From an uncultured Bacilli bacterium (GTDB lineage Bacteria; Bacillota_I; Bacilli_A; RF39; UBA660): a stretch of DNA of 28,713 nucleotides. Each line of letters starts with the position of its first letter. The first letter of the stretch is position 1. Both the position numbers and the translations under genes were made by a program. The stretch lies in the NCBI GenBank assembly GCA_910587775.1, contig CAJUNF010000015.1, positions 1 through 28,713 of the forward strand, in the 5' to 3' direction. The notes under the pieces were generated by a model. That model was not told the DNA's origin. It saw nothing but the letters and a program-made list of their open reading frames with translations, and did no database searches. Positions 16,752-24,690 of this stretch are shown piece by piece.

Positions 16752-17426
16752 ATGAATAATATTAGTAAAACAATGTGGGGAATTGTCTTAATTGCTATTG
16801 GGATAATTATTGGTTTAAATAGTTTAGAAATAACAGATATTAATATCTTCTTTGAAGGATGGTGGACACTATTTATTATCATTCCTTGTTTCATAGGTTT
16901 ATTTAATGAAAAAGAAGGAAAATTAGGGAATTTAATAGGTTTATTAATTGGAATAGCACTTCTTTGTAGTTCAAGAGGATATTTACCATTTGATATTATC
17001 GCAAAATTAATTTTACCATTTATTTTAGTAATGATTGGACTTTCAATGATATTTAAAAATACATTACAAAAAAATATATCAGAGAAAATTAATAACGCTA
17101 AAGATGGATTAGAAAGTATCGTTGCAACATTTACAGAACAAAAAATATCAAAAGCAGATGAGACATTTGAAGGAGCAAGTTTAGATGCAGTTTTTGGTGG
17201 AATTACTTTAGACATTAGTGAAGCAAAGCTAAAAGAAGAAACTGTAATAAAAGCAAGTTCAATATTTGGTGGAATAACTATTATTACTCCAAAAGATGTT
17301 GAAGTAAAAGTAAAATCAACTTCAATTTTTGGCGGAGTATCAAACCATGCTAAACACCAAAAAAGTAGTAAAAAAATAATTTACATTGAAACTTTTTCAT
17401 TATTTGGAGGAGTTGATATTAAATGA
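16752..17426 (+). CDS. LiaF-like membrane protein
   Basis: About 224 residues. Four hydrophobic segments fill roughly residues 1-105. A C-terminal soluble domain of the LiaF/DUF2154 type carries four repeats built on FGG (VFGGITLDIS, IFGGITIITP, IFGGVSNHAK, LFGGVDIK), a small beta solenoid. LiaF is the inhibitor in the LiaFSR envelope-stress system, but no LiaRS genes are here; the nearest two-component system is the Bce-like one 480 bp upstream. The frame is open from TTG 16743; ATG 16752 is preferred because it gives the normal N-terminus. Its stop overlaps the next start (ATGA). Confidence 0.88.
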   Translation: MNNISKTMWGIVLIAIGIIIGLNSLEITDINIFFEGWWTLFIIIPCFIGLFNEKEGKLGNLIGLLIGIALLCSSRGYLPFDIIAKLILPFILVMIGLSMIFKNTLQKNISEKINNAKDGLESIVATFTEQKISKADETFEGASLDAVFGGITLDISEAKLKEETVIKASSIFGGITIITPKDVEVKVKSTSIFGGVSNHAKHQKSSKKIIYIETFSLFGGVDIK

Positions 17427-18238
17427 GTAGTGGTCAAAAATTAATCAAAATATCAGCGATATGCTTGGCAATATTCATTATTGTAAATATTTTAAATGCA
17501 ATATTTATGGGAATAGGACTTCTAGGTGGATTTAATATTTCCTCAAAACAAGGAAGAAATTATGTAAAAACTTATCAAGAAGTGAGTCAAATAAAAATAG
17601 ACGTAAATGCTTCTAAAGTAATAGTTCGCTTAGGGTCAGAATTGAAAGTGGAAGCCAATAACGTAAGCAAAAATTTTACTTCTAAATTAGTTAATATGAA
17701 TATTTTAAAAATTGAAGAACATGACTCTTGGTTTTGGAATCATCGATCAGGAGAAATTATAGTAACTATTCCAGAAAATATGCCATTAGAAGAACTAGAT
17801 ATTGATTGTGGAGCTGGAAAAATTGAGATTGACAGTATTACTGCTAGAAAACTTGATTTAGATGCAGGAGCTGGACTTTTAACCATAAATCACTCTAATT
17901 TCTCTAATACAGATATCGATGGTGGAGCTGGAGAGCTAAAAATAACCTCTTCGATTTTACGAAATCTTGATTTAGATGCTGGTGTTGGAAAGGTTTCTAT
18001 TGAAGGAGAAATTTATGGACATAGCCAAATTGATTGTGGAATAGGGGAAGTAAATTTTGATTTAGGAAACTCAGAAAATTATCATTTAATGATCCAAAAA
18101 GGTCTTGGAAGCATTCGTGTAAATGGTGTCAATTATAACGATGATACAACTATAGGAACTGGAGAAAATATTGTTAAAATTTCTGGTGGTATAGGAAGTA
18201 TAAATATTAATTATAATGAGTCAAAATTAATAGATTAA
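17423..18238 (+). CDS. DUF4097 (LiaG-like) membrane-anchored beta-solenoid protein
   Basis: A 271-residue protein with one N-terminal membrane helix (about 7-36) and an outside domain. From about residue 130 it repeats a rung of about 20 residues built on [AG]G[AVIL]G: CGAGKIEID, AGAGLLTIN, GGAGELKIT, AGVGKVSIE, CGIGEVNFD, KGLGSIRVN, GGIGSININ. This is typical of DUF4097, the domain of Bacillus LiaG. Its start overlaps the liaF-like stop (ATGA), so the pair is translationally coupled. Biochemical function is unknown, and the link to envelope stress is by family and neighbours. A terminator hairpin overlaps its 3' end. Confidence 0.88.
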   Translation: MSSGQKLIKISAICLAIFIIVNILNAIFMGIGLLGGFNISSKQGRNYVKTYQEVSQIKIDVNASKVIVRLGSELKVEANNVSKNFTSKLVNMNILKIEEHDSWFWNHRSGEIIVTIPENMPLEELDIDCGAGKIEIDSITARKLDLDAGAGLLTINHSNFSNTDIDGGAGELKITSSILRNLDLDAGVGKVSIEGEIYGHSQIDCGIGEVNFDLGNSENYHLMIQKGLGSIRVNGVNYNDDTTIGTGENIVKISGGIGSININYNESKLID

Positions 18239-18259
18239 TTTTGACTTTTTTCTTTTTTT
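18219..18259 (+). terminator. Strong intrinsic terminator between the LiaG-like gene and the CRISPR leader
   Basis: AGTCAAAATTAAT pairs perfectly with ATTAATTTTGACT (18219-18246) and is followed by TTTTTCTTTTTTT. It insulates the CRISPR array from the upstream operon. Confidence 0.9.
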
Positions 18260-18260
18260 A

Positions 18261-18397
18261 TCTGTCGACCTAGAAAGTACTAAAAATACCTTGATATCGA
18301 CAGACATTTTTAGTGAAAAGAAATAAAAACATAGAATTTTTTTAAAAAAAATGATATATTTTAATGGAAATTAATTAAGAAATGATTAATTTTACGG
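18261..18397 (+). promoter_or_regulatory. Probable CRISPR leader with an inverted repeat and a candidate promoter
   Basis: This AT-rich stretch of about 140 bp has no open frame. It starts with an exact 8-bp inverted repeat, TCTGTCGA (18261-18268) and TCGACAGA (18297-18304), spaced by 28 bp. TGATATATT at 18352-18360 differs by one base from the TGATATAAT promoters of this genome and would start transcription about 30 nt before the first repeat. Leader placement on this side is supported by repeats at the opposite end being degenerate. No anti-repeat (tracrRNA-like) match was found here. Confidence 0.6.
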
Positions 18398-19416
18398 CTT
18401 AAAATCTAAACATAGTGTAATTTAAAGAAGATTGTTTTTATAGCACCCTGACCGGTTTTAAAAACTTAAAATCTAAACATAGTGTAATTTAAAGCATAAA
18501 TAACTAAATTAAAATTTCTAATTCTTTTACTTAAAATCTAAACATAGTGTAATTTAAAGGATGATTATGTATAATATTAGTGATGATTATAAAATCTTAA
18601 AATCTAAACATAGTGTAATTTAAAGACAAAAGCAATTGACATGGCAACAAAGGATTTTTTAACTTAAAATCTAAACATAGTGTAATTTAAAGTTTTCAAG
18701 AGTAATATTATATAACTTTGCTATAAAACTTAAAATCTAAACATAGTGTAATTTAAAGTTTTTATCAGTATAATGATAAATATTATAAATCTTACTTAAA
18801 ATCTAAACATAGTGTAATTTAAAGGGATATTGTTTTGTGTATTGGACCAATGCTCAAATACTTAAAATCTAAACATAGTGTAATTTAAAGAGACTTCTCA
18901 GGGGAGCTAGTAGATAATATTAACGACTTAAAATCTAAACATAGTGTAATTTAAAGCAGGTAGGAGATAAAATCTCAGAAAAGTCTATTTCTCTTAAAAT
19001 CTAAACATAGTGTAATTTAAAGATTAGTTGAAGTGGTGCTGTAATAACACTAGTCAAACTTAAAATCTAAACATAGTGTAATTTAAAGATATTATAATAT
19101 GTCATTTTTCTACATAGCAGCAAACTTAAAATCTAAACATAGTGTAATTTAAAGAATATTTTGGATCCAAAGATCAATGCATCCAATTTACTTAAAATCT
19201 AAACATAGTGTAATTTAAAGAAAGAGAAGAATAAAATAATTAAAGCACAAAAACATTTAAAATCTAAACATAGTGTAATTTAAAGGAAATTGTATCTAAA
19301 GAAAGTGAAATGGCTTCTGTAATTAGAATCAAAACATAATGTAATTTAAAGCAAGTTTCAACAGATAAATTACCTGCCATGTGGTGCCTAGAATCAAAAC
19401 ATAATGTAATTTGAAA
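18398..19416 (+). CRISPR. CRISPR array: 16 repeats of 30 bp, 15 spacers of 35-37 bp
   Basis: The repeat begins CTTAAAATCTAAACATAG and ends TGTAATTTAAAG. Repeats start at 18398, 18465, 18530, 18596, 18663, 18729, 18795, 18861, 18927, 18993, 19059, 19125, 19191, 19256, 19322 and 19387. The first 13 are identical; the 14th has T at position 1; the last two share changes at positions 5, 10 and 18, and the last has further changes at positions 2, 27 and 30, as expected for the old, trailer end. The array therefore reads left to right. Its 30/36 geometry and AT-rich repeat ending TTTAAA resemble clostridial type I-B repeats from memory. No cas gene lies in the window. Confidence 0.98.
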
Positions 19417-19429
19417 CTATAAATAGAAT

Positions 19430-19457
19430 AGAAAAAGAACCATAAATTATAGTTCTT
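19430..19457 (-). terminator. Hairpin terminator of the coiled-coil gene, next to the array end
   Basis: Read on the minus strand, AAGAACTATAA pairs with TTATGGTTCTT with almost no loop, followed by TTTTCT. The stem is symmetric, so it may also stop transcripts coming from the CRISPR array. Confidence 0.78.
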
Positions 19458-20220
19458 GGATTTTTGGAAGCTTTTCTTTATCTTCTTTTGTTAATCTGCG
19501 CACTTGTCCTGGAGGATCAATAGCAATTTGGTCATCTCCAAATAAAAATGATTTTGTATTCTCCTTAGCTTCTTTCTCTGTCATTTTTTTATTCACTTCT
19601 AAGTTTCGACCTACAACTTTTTGTAATTGTTTATAATCACTTTGAAGAAAATCAAAAGTGGTTTGATAGAAAACATTTTTCTTTGTTTCAATTGAAATAT
19701 CCCACTCAGCTACATTTTGCTTTGTAATATTGGTATTTCTTTCTTCTTCTGCTAGTCTTTCTTTTAATTCACTTCTTTCAGATTTTAATTGTTCTGTTTC
19801 TTGTTCAATATTTTGAATATTGTCTCGAAGTTTATTTTGCTTTTTTTGTATTTCAGCTATTTTTTGTTGTTCTTGAGTAATTCTCTTTTGAATTCCATTA
19901 AGTGAGCCATTTGGAGTAGCAGGAGAAGATAATAATTTTCCTAATGTTTTTATACGATTTTTAATTACAATAATTTGTAGTTCTAAAATGGATATTTCAA
20001 GATGACATTGGTTAATTTTATCATCTTGTTCTTGAAACTTTTTTTCAATATCTTCTATTTTAGTTTTTAATTCTTGAACTTTAAAAAGTTGATTTTGATA
20101 TAAAGTATAACATCTTGTTCTTTTTTCTTGATCACTCTTAATTTTTTCTTCTAACTTCCTTTTGATATCTTTATCGCTATAAATCATATCCCAAAGTTGA
20201 TCAGTACTAATTTTAAGCAT
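19447..20220 (-). CDS. Unknown soluble coiled-coil protein beside the CRISPR array
   Basis: A 257-residue protein with no signal peptide or membrane helix. A short N-terminal part (ISTDQLWDMIYSDKDIKRKL) leads into predicted coiled coil over about residues 20-165, broken near 92-105 by a Pro/Gly-rich turn (SSPATPNGSLNG) that could let the helices fold back as a hairpin. A C-terminal part (about 168-257) has aromatic residues (VAEWDIS, VFYQTTFDFLQSDYKQLQ) and ends FGDDQIAIDPPGQVRRLTKE. I recognise no family and no catalytic motif. Start ATG has a GAGGG ribosome site 8 nt upstream. It converges on the array and is divergent from rlmN. A CRISPR link is not shown by sequence. Confidence 0.82.
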   Translation of the reverse strand: MLKISTDQLWDMIYSDKDIKRKLEEKIKSDQEKRTRCYTLYQNQLFKVQELKTKIEDIEKKFQEQDDKINQCHLEISILELQIIVIKNRIKTLGKLLSSPATPNGSLNGIQKRITQEQQKIAEIQKKQNKLRDNIQNIEQETEQLKSERSELKERLAEEERNTNITKQNVAEWDISIETKKNVFYQTTFDFLQSDYKQLQKVVGRNLEVNKKMTEKEAKENTKSFLFGDDQIAIDPPGQVRRLTKEDKEKLPKIQEL

Positions 20221-20239
20221 AGTAAATCCCTCGTTAAGT

Positions 20240-20248
20240 ATTATAACA
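20240..20248 (-). promoter_or_regulatory. Extended -10 promoter for the coiled-coil gene
   Basis: On the minus strand, TGTTATAAT ends 20 bp before the start codon. It is back to back with the rlmN promoter, with about 47 bp between the two -10 boxes. Confidence 0.6.
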
Positions 20249-20294
20249 AAAAATAAATAATTTAACTCATTTTTTTATGAATTAAGCGTAATTT

Positions 20295-20303
20295 TGGTAT
20301 AAT
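20295..20303 (+). promoter_or_regulatory. Extended -10 promoter for rlmN-prpC-prkC-rsgA-rpe
   Basis: TGGTATAAT ends only 16 bp before the rlmN ATG. A start near 20310 would leave about 10 nt of untranslated leader and no recognisable ribosome site. Confidence 0.62.
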
Positions 20304-20319
20304 GAAGATGTGATGACTT

Positions 20320-21342
20320 ATGAATAATATATATAGTAAAACAAAAGAAGAATTAGAATGTTATTTTGAATCAATAGGAGAGAAAAAATTTAAAGCTACA
20401 CAAACTATTGAGTGGCTCTATCAAAAAAGAGAAGCAAATATTGATAATTGGACTAATATAAAAAAAGAAATACGTGAGAAAATTCAAGATCACTTTACTT
20501 TTGAAATGCCAAAAATAATAAAAAGAGAACAAGATAAATTAACAGAAAAATATTTAATTGAATTAAATGATTCACAACACATTGAAGCAGTTTTAATGCG
20601 TCATGATTATGGCAATTCAGTATGTGTATCTAGTCAGGTCGGATGCAATATGGGATGTGTTTTTTGCGAGTCAGGAAGATTAAAAAAAATTCGTAATTTA
20701 GAAACTTATGAGATGGTTAGTCAAATTCTATTAATTGAAGAATTAATAAATGAACGTATTTCAAGTGTTGTAATCATGGGAATTGGAGAACCGTTAGATA
20801 ACTATGAAAACGTAATTAATTTTATTAAAATTATTAATGATGCAAAAGGAATTGCCATTGGTGCAAGGCACATTACATTGTCTACATGTGGTCTTATTCC
20901 AAAAATGAAGGAATTAATGAATTTACCATTGCAAATTAATCTAGCTATTAGTCTTCATGCTTCAAATAATGACTTACGCTCTAAATTGATGAAGGTAAAC
21001 AAAGTGTATAGTATGAATGATTTAGTTGACACAATTAAAGAATATATTAATAAAACTAATAGACGAGTAACAATAGAATATGTTATGCTAAATAATGTAA
21101 ATGATAAAATAGAACACGCAGTGGAATTAGCACACATTTTACATGGCTTAAATGTTTATGTAAATCTAATACCATACAATGAAACAAATCATTTAGAATT
21201 TAAAAAAAGTAATCAATCTCAAATTATGAAGTTTTATGATACGTTAAAAAAGAATAAAATTAATGTAACCATAAGAAAAGAATTTGGAAGTAAAATATCC
21301 GCTGCCTGTGGGCAACTAAGAAGCAAAGAGGTGGAAAAATGA
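20320..21342 (+). CDS. rlmN: 23S rRNA/tRNA adenine-C2 methyltransferase
   Basis: A radical SAM enzyme (340 aa) that methylates A2503 of 23S rRNA and A37 of some tRNAs. The N-terminal part has KATQTIEWLYQKR. The iron-sulfur cluster motif is C109-NMG-C113-VF-C116. SAM-binding and radical features include IMGIGEPLDNYENV and HITLSTCGLIP. The mechanistic Cys is C330 (AACGQLRSK), next to the C-terminus. No good ribosome site precedes ATG. It overlaps prpC by 4 nt (ATGA), the start of a coupled five-gene operon. In many Bacilli rsmB precedes rlmN; here the coiled-coil gene and CRISPR array do instead. Confidence 0.97.
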   Translation: MNNIYSKTKEELECYFESIGEKKFKATQTIEWLYQKREANIDNWTNIKKEIREKIQDHFTFEMPKIIKREQDKLTEKYLIELNDSQHIEAVLMRHDYGNSVCVSSQVGCNMGCVFCESGRLKKIRNLETYEMVSQILLIEELINERISSVVIMGIGEPLDNYENVINFIKIINDAKGIAIGARHITLSTCGLIPKMKELMNLPLQINLAISLHASNNDLRSKLMKVNKVYSMNDLVDTIKEYINKTNRRVTIEYVMLNNVNDKIEHAVELAHILHGLNVYVNLIPYNETNHLEFKKSNQSQIMKFYDTLKKNKINVTIRKEFGSKISAACGQLRSKEVEK

Positions 21343-22085
21343 AATCATTTTATTTGACAGATGCTGGAAAAGTAAGAAGCCATAATGAAGATAGTGTTAC
21401 CATTTTGAAAAATAGCAATAATGAGTATTTATTAATGGTAGCAGATGGAATGGGTGGACATCGCGCTGGAGAAGTCGCATCAAGTATGGCTGTAACTCAT
21501 TTAGGAAAAAGATTTACAAGTATTAGTAGTGTAGGATCAAAACTTGATGCTGTAAACTGGTTAACGGATAATGTCAATGAAATTAACAAAAATATTTTAG
21601 AGTATGCTGATACAAACCCAGACTCTAAAGGTCTTGGAACAACTCTTGTTGTAGCTCTTCTTACAAAAGAATATTTAATATTTGGTAATATAGGAGATTC
21701 TTCTGGATATGTACTAAAAAATAAAAAACTGCACAAAATAACCAAAGACCACACATTAGTAAATTTGCTTGTTCAAGCGGGAGACTTAACGGAAGAAGAA
21801 GCAAAATTTCATCCGAAAAAAAATGTTTTAATGAAAGCTCTTGGAGCCTCTGAAAAAGCTGAATTAGATATTTTTGATGTCGAAACTGACATAGAAGGAA
21901 TTTTATTATGTAGTGATGGCTTAACCAATATGTTAACAAATGAACAAATTGAAAAAGTTCTTGAAGATAATGAATTAGAAATTGAAGAAAAAATAATTAA
22001 GCTAATTCGAAAAAGTAATGCAAGAGGTGGAACCGATAATATTTCAGTCGCTTATTTAAGTTTAGAAAGTGGTGAATCAAAATGA
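21339..22085 (+). CDS. prpC: PP2C-family Ser/Thr protein phosphatase (PrpC/Stp)
   Basis: A metal-dependent phosphatase (248 aa) that reverses phosphorylation by the PASTA kinase encoded next. The PP2C motifs appear in order: SHNEDSVTI, LMVADGMGGHRAGEVAS, GLGTTLVVALL, FGNIGDSSGYV, KDHTLVNLLV, LLCSDGLTNML and GGTDNISVAYL, with the metal-binding Asp residues kept. It is cytoplasmic, with no membrane segment. Its start overlaps rlmN, and its stop overlaps the kinase start by 4 nt, so the phosphatase and kinase are made together, as in other Bacillota. Confidence 0.97.
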   Translation: MKSFYLTDAGKVRSHNEDSVTILKNSNNEYLLMVADGMGGHRAGEVASSMAVTHLGKRFTSISSVGSKLDAVNWLTDNVNEINKNILEYADTNPDSKGLGTTLVVALLTKEYLIFGNIGDSSGYVLKNKKLHKITKDHTLVNLLVQAGDLTEEEAKFHPKKNVLMKALGASEKAELDIFDVETDIEGILLCSDGLTNMLTNEQIEKVLEDNELEIEEKIIKLIRKSNARGGTDNISVAYLSLESGESK

Positions 22086-23854
22086 TCATGAAGGGGCAAA
22101 AGATTAGTGATCGTTATCAAATAATTAAATCAATTGGAGAAGGTGGAATGGCCAATGTTTACCTTGCTTATGATACGATTTTAGATCGGAATGTTGCTGT
22201 AAAAGTATTGCGTGGAGATTTAGCAACTGATGAAAAATTTGTACGTCGGTTTCAAAGAGAAGCACTCTCAGCAAGTAGTTTAAGCCATCCAAATATAGTA
22301 GAAGTATATGATGTTGGAGAAGACAATGGCCAATATTATATTGTAATGGAATATATTGAAGGAAAACATTTAAAAGAACTTCTGAAAAAAAGAGGAAAAT
22401 TAGTTCTTTCAGAAGTAATTGATATAATGCTTCAGATTACAGATGGTATGAGCGTTGCACATGATGCTTATATAATTCATCGAGATATTAAACCACAAAA
22501 TATTATGATTCAAGAAAATGGTGTGGTAAAAATAACAGACTTTGGAATTGCAATGGCTATGAATGCTACACAATTAACACAAACAAATTCTGTAATGGGA
22601 AGTGTTCATTATCTTCCACCAGAGCAAGCAAATGGAAAAGGTTCAACATTACAAAGCGATATTTATTCTATGGGAATTTTAATGTATGAATTGCTAACTG
22701 GAAAATTACCATACAAAGGAGATAATGCTGTAGAAATTGCTTTAAAACATTTAAAAGAAAGCTTGCCAAGTATCAAAGAAGATTTACCAGATTTACCTCA
22801 AAGTGTTGAAAATATAATTATACGTGCCAGTTCCAAAAATCCTAAAAATCGTTATAATGATGCAAGAGAAATGCATGAAGACTTGCTAACTTGTTTAGAT
22901 GAATCCAGAAAAAATGAAACGAAAGTAGTATTGGAAAATCCAGAAAATCTTGATGATCAACCAAAACAAAAACGTCAAAATAACTCAAAAAAAGAAAAAG
23001 AAAATGTAAAAGAAACAAAAAAAGAAGAGGAGGGAGAACTTATAGCAAAGCAAATTACGAAATCAGATTTAAAAAAACAAAATAAGTTATTAATTGCTTT
23101 AGCAGCAATTTTTACAGGATTAGTTGTTATTATTACCTCTGTAGTTCTTTTAATACCCGCATTAACAAAGCAAAAGGAATTAATTATTCCTGATGTAGTA
23201 GGGTTAACAGAGGAAGAAGCAGTAAAAAAACTTCAAGAAGAAGGTTTTAATGTAAAAGATGAAGTAGAAAGCGTTTCTTCTTCTGAAATTGAAGAAGGAT
23301 TAGTAGTTAAAACTAACCCAATTATTGGTAGCAAGCGTACAAAAGGAACTGAAGTAACACTTTATATTAGCGAAGGTGACGCCAAAATAACTTTAGAAAA
23401 TTATGTGGGACAAGATTTTAATTATGTAAAAGGTCTATTAGAAGGAAAAGGAATTCGCGTTTTAGAAGAAAAACGAGCTACAGAAGATGAAAATGCAGAA
23501 TCAGGGAAAATAATTGGTCAATCAGTAGAAGCAGGAGAAAAACTATCACCTGGAGATTTTATTACACTTTATATTCCAAATATTGATAAATACCCAGATT
23601 TTACAGATGGTAGTTATACTGCAGATAGCGTAAAAGACTATTTAAAGGATTATAATGTATCTGTAACAGTAATTGAAAAAGAGGATACCACACATACAAA
23701 AGATACTGTAATTTATCAATCAAGAAAAGCAGGAGATCCTATTGTGCGTGGTGCAAGCATTACAATTCATGTAGCAAAAGAACCATCAAAAGATATAGAG
23801 GATGATCCAAACAAAGAACCAGTAGATGATTGTCCAACACCAGGTCTTTGCTAA
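22082..23854 (+). CDS. prkC: PASTA-domain Ser/Thr protein kinase (PrkC/StkP type)
   Basis: A 590-residue membrane kinase that senses peptidoglycan fragments or lipid II. The kinase domain (about 12-275) has GEGGMANVY (19-27), K41, HRDIKPQN with D135 and DFG at 153-155. A charged juxtamembrane linker (275-333) precedes a membrane helix (336-361). Outside are three PASTA-type repeats (about 368-434, 436-502, 504-571), the first beginning IPDVVGLTEEEAVKKL. The tail ends DDCPTPGLC, with two Cys. Start 22082 is preferred over ATG 22088 for its GGTGA ribosome-site spacing. The stop overlaps the rsgA start (TAATG). Confidence 0.97.
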   Translation: MIMKGQKISDRYQIIKSIGEGGMANVYLAYDTILDRNVAVKVLRGDLATDEKFVRRFQREALSASSLSHPNIVEVYDVGEDNGQYYIVMEYIEGKHLKELLKKRGKLVLSEVIDIMLQITDGMSVAHDAYIIHRDIKPQNIMIQENGVVKITDFGIAMAMNATQLTQTNSVMGSVHYLPPEQANGKGSTLQSDIYSMGILMYELLTGKLPYKGDNAVEIALKHLKESLPSIKEDLPDLPQSVENIIIRASSKNPKNRYNDAREMHEDLLTCLDESRKNETKVVLENPENLDDQPKQKRQNNSKKEKENVKETKKEEEGELIAKQITKSDLKKQNKLLIALAAIFTGLVVIITSVVLLIPALTKQKELIIPDVVGLTEEEAVKKLQEEGFNVKDEVESVSSSEIEEGLVVKTNPIIGSKRTKGTEVTLYISEGDAKITLENYVGQDFNYVKGLLEGKGIRVLEEKRATEDENAESGKIIGQSVEAGEKLSPGDFITLYIPNIDKYPDFTDGSYTADSVKDYLKDYNVSVTVIEKEDTTHTKDTVIYQSRKAGDPIVRGASITIHVAKEPSKDIEDDPNKEPVDDCPTPGLC

Positions 23855-24690
23855 TGAAAGAGGGAAAAATAATTCGTATTATAAGTAACTTATATACTGT
23901 TAATATCGAAGGAAAAAATATAGATTGCCAAGCAAGAGGGAAATTTCGTAATGATAATATTACTCCTCTTGTTGGAGATTATTGTGAAATAGATGTAGAA
24001 AATAAATATATCATGCGTATTTTGCCAAGAAAAAATTATCTTTTAAGACCAAGTATAGCAAATGTTGATATTGCCCTTATTGTTACATCTTTAAAAAAAC
24101 CAGATTTTTCTGCTTATCTACTTGATAAACTATTATCTTTAGTAAGTTTAAATCAAATAAAACCAATGATATGCTTTACAAAAGAGGATTTATTAGATAT
24201 AGAGGAAAAAAAATCTTTCCAAGAATTAAAAACTTACTATCAAAAATCTGGATATGATGTCTATACAAACCAAGAACTTTCTAAACTACGAGTAGCTTTA
24301 AAAAATAAAGTAGTAGTAGTAACTGGCCAAACTGGTGCTGGTAAAAGTAGTTTATTGAATTCTTTAAATCCAAAATTGACTTTAAAAACATCACCAATTA
24401 GTGAAGCTTTAAATCGTGGAATTCACACAACTAGACATACAGAAATTTATAATATTGATGATTTTTTTATTGCAGATACTCCAGGTTTTTCTGCATTAGA
24501 TCTAAAAGGATATCAAAAAGAAGAAATTCGAGATACATTTAAAGAATTTAAAAAGTATCAATGTAAATATAAAGATTGCAATCATCTAAATGAACCTAAA
24601 TGTGGGGTAAAAGAAGCTTTAACAAATAATGAAATAAAAAAGAGTAGATATGAATCGTATCAATCTTTAATAAGTGAGGTTATCAAATGA
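23854..24690 (+). CDS. rsgA: Ribosome small-subunit biogenesis GTPase
   Basis: A circularly permuted GTPase (278 aa) that checks 30S maturation. An N-terminal OB fold (about 1-65) precedes the G domain. G4 comes first (FTKEDL, 108-113), then G1 GQTGAGKS (158-165), and G3 DTPG (209-212 region, ADTPGFSAL). A C-terminal zinc-binding part has C237, C242, H244 and C250. The permuted order G4-G1-G3 is diagnostic. The frame is open further upstream from 23830, but ATG at 23854, overlapping the prkC stop, gives the normal start. The stop overlaps rpe (ATGA). Confidence 0.96.
   Translation: MKEGKIIRIISNLYTVNIEGKNIDCQARGKFRNDNITPLVGDYCEIDVENKYIMRILPRKNYLLRPSIANVDIALIVTSLKKPDFSAYLLDKLLSLVSLNQIKPMICFTKEDLLDIEEKKSFQELKTYYQKSGYDVYTNQELSKLRVALKNKVVVVTGQTGAGKSSLLNSLNPKLTLKTSPISEALNRGIHTTRHTEIYNIDDFFIADTPGFSALDLKGYQKEEIRDTFKEFKKYQCKYKDCNHLNEPKCGVKEALTNNEIKKSRYESYQSLISEVIK

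Noticed and set aside
16721..17215. 164-codon open frame on the minus strand opposite the LiaF-like gene
   Set aside because: Shadow of a well-supported plus-strand gene; composition is low-complexity and it would run through the liaF promoter.
18261..18397. tracrRNA or anti-repeat for a type II system in the leader region
   Set aside because: No stretch complementary to the repeat was found, and the 30/36 repeat-spacer geometry fits type I-B better than type II.
18428..19386. Several spacers (for example those at 18626, 19155, 19286) read as open codons in the array direction
   Set aside because: A frame of 12 codons is open by chance in AT-rich DNA often enough that this is not evidence about their source. 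Database matching is needed.
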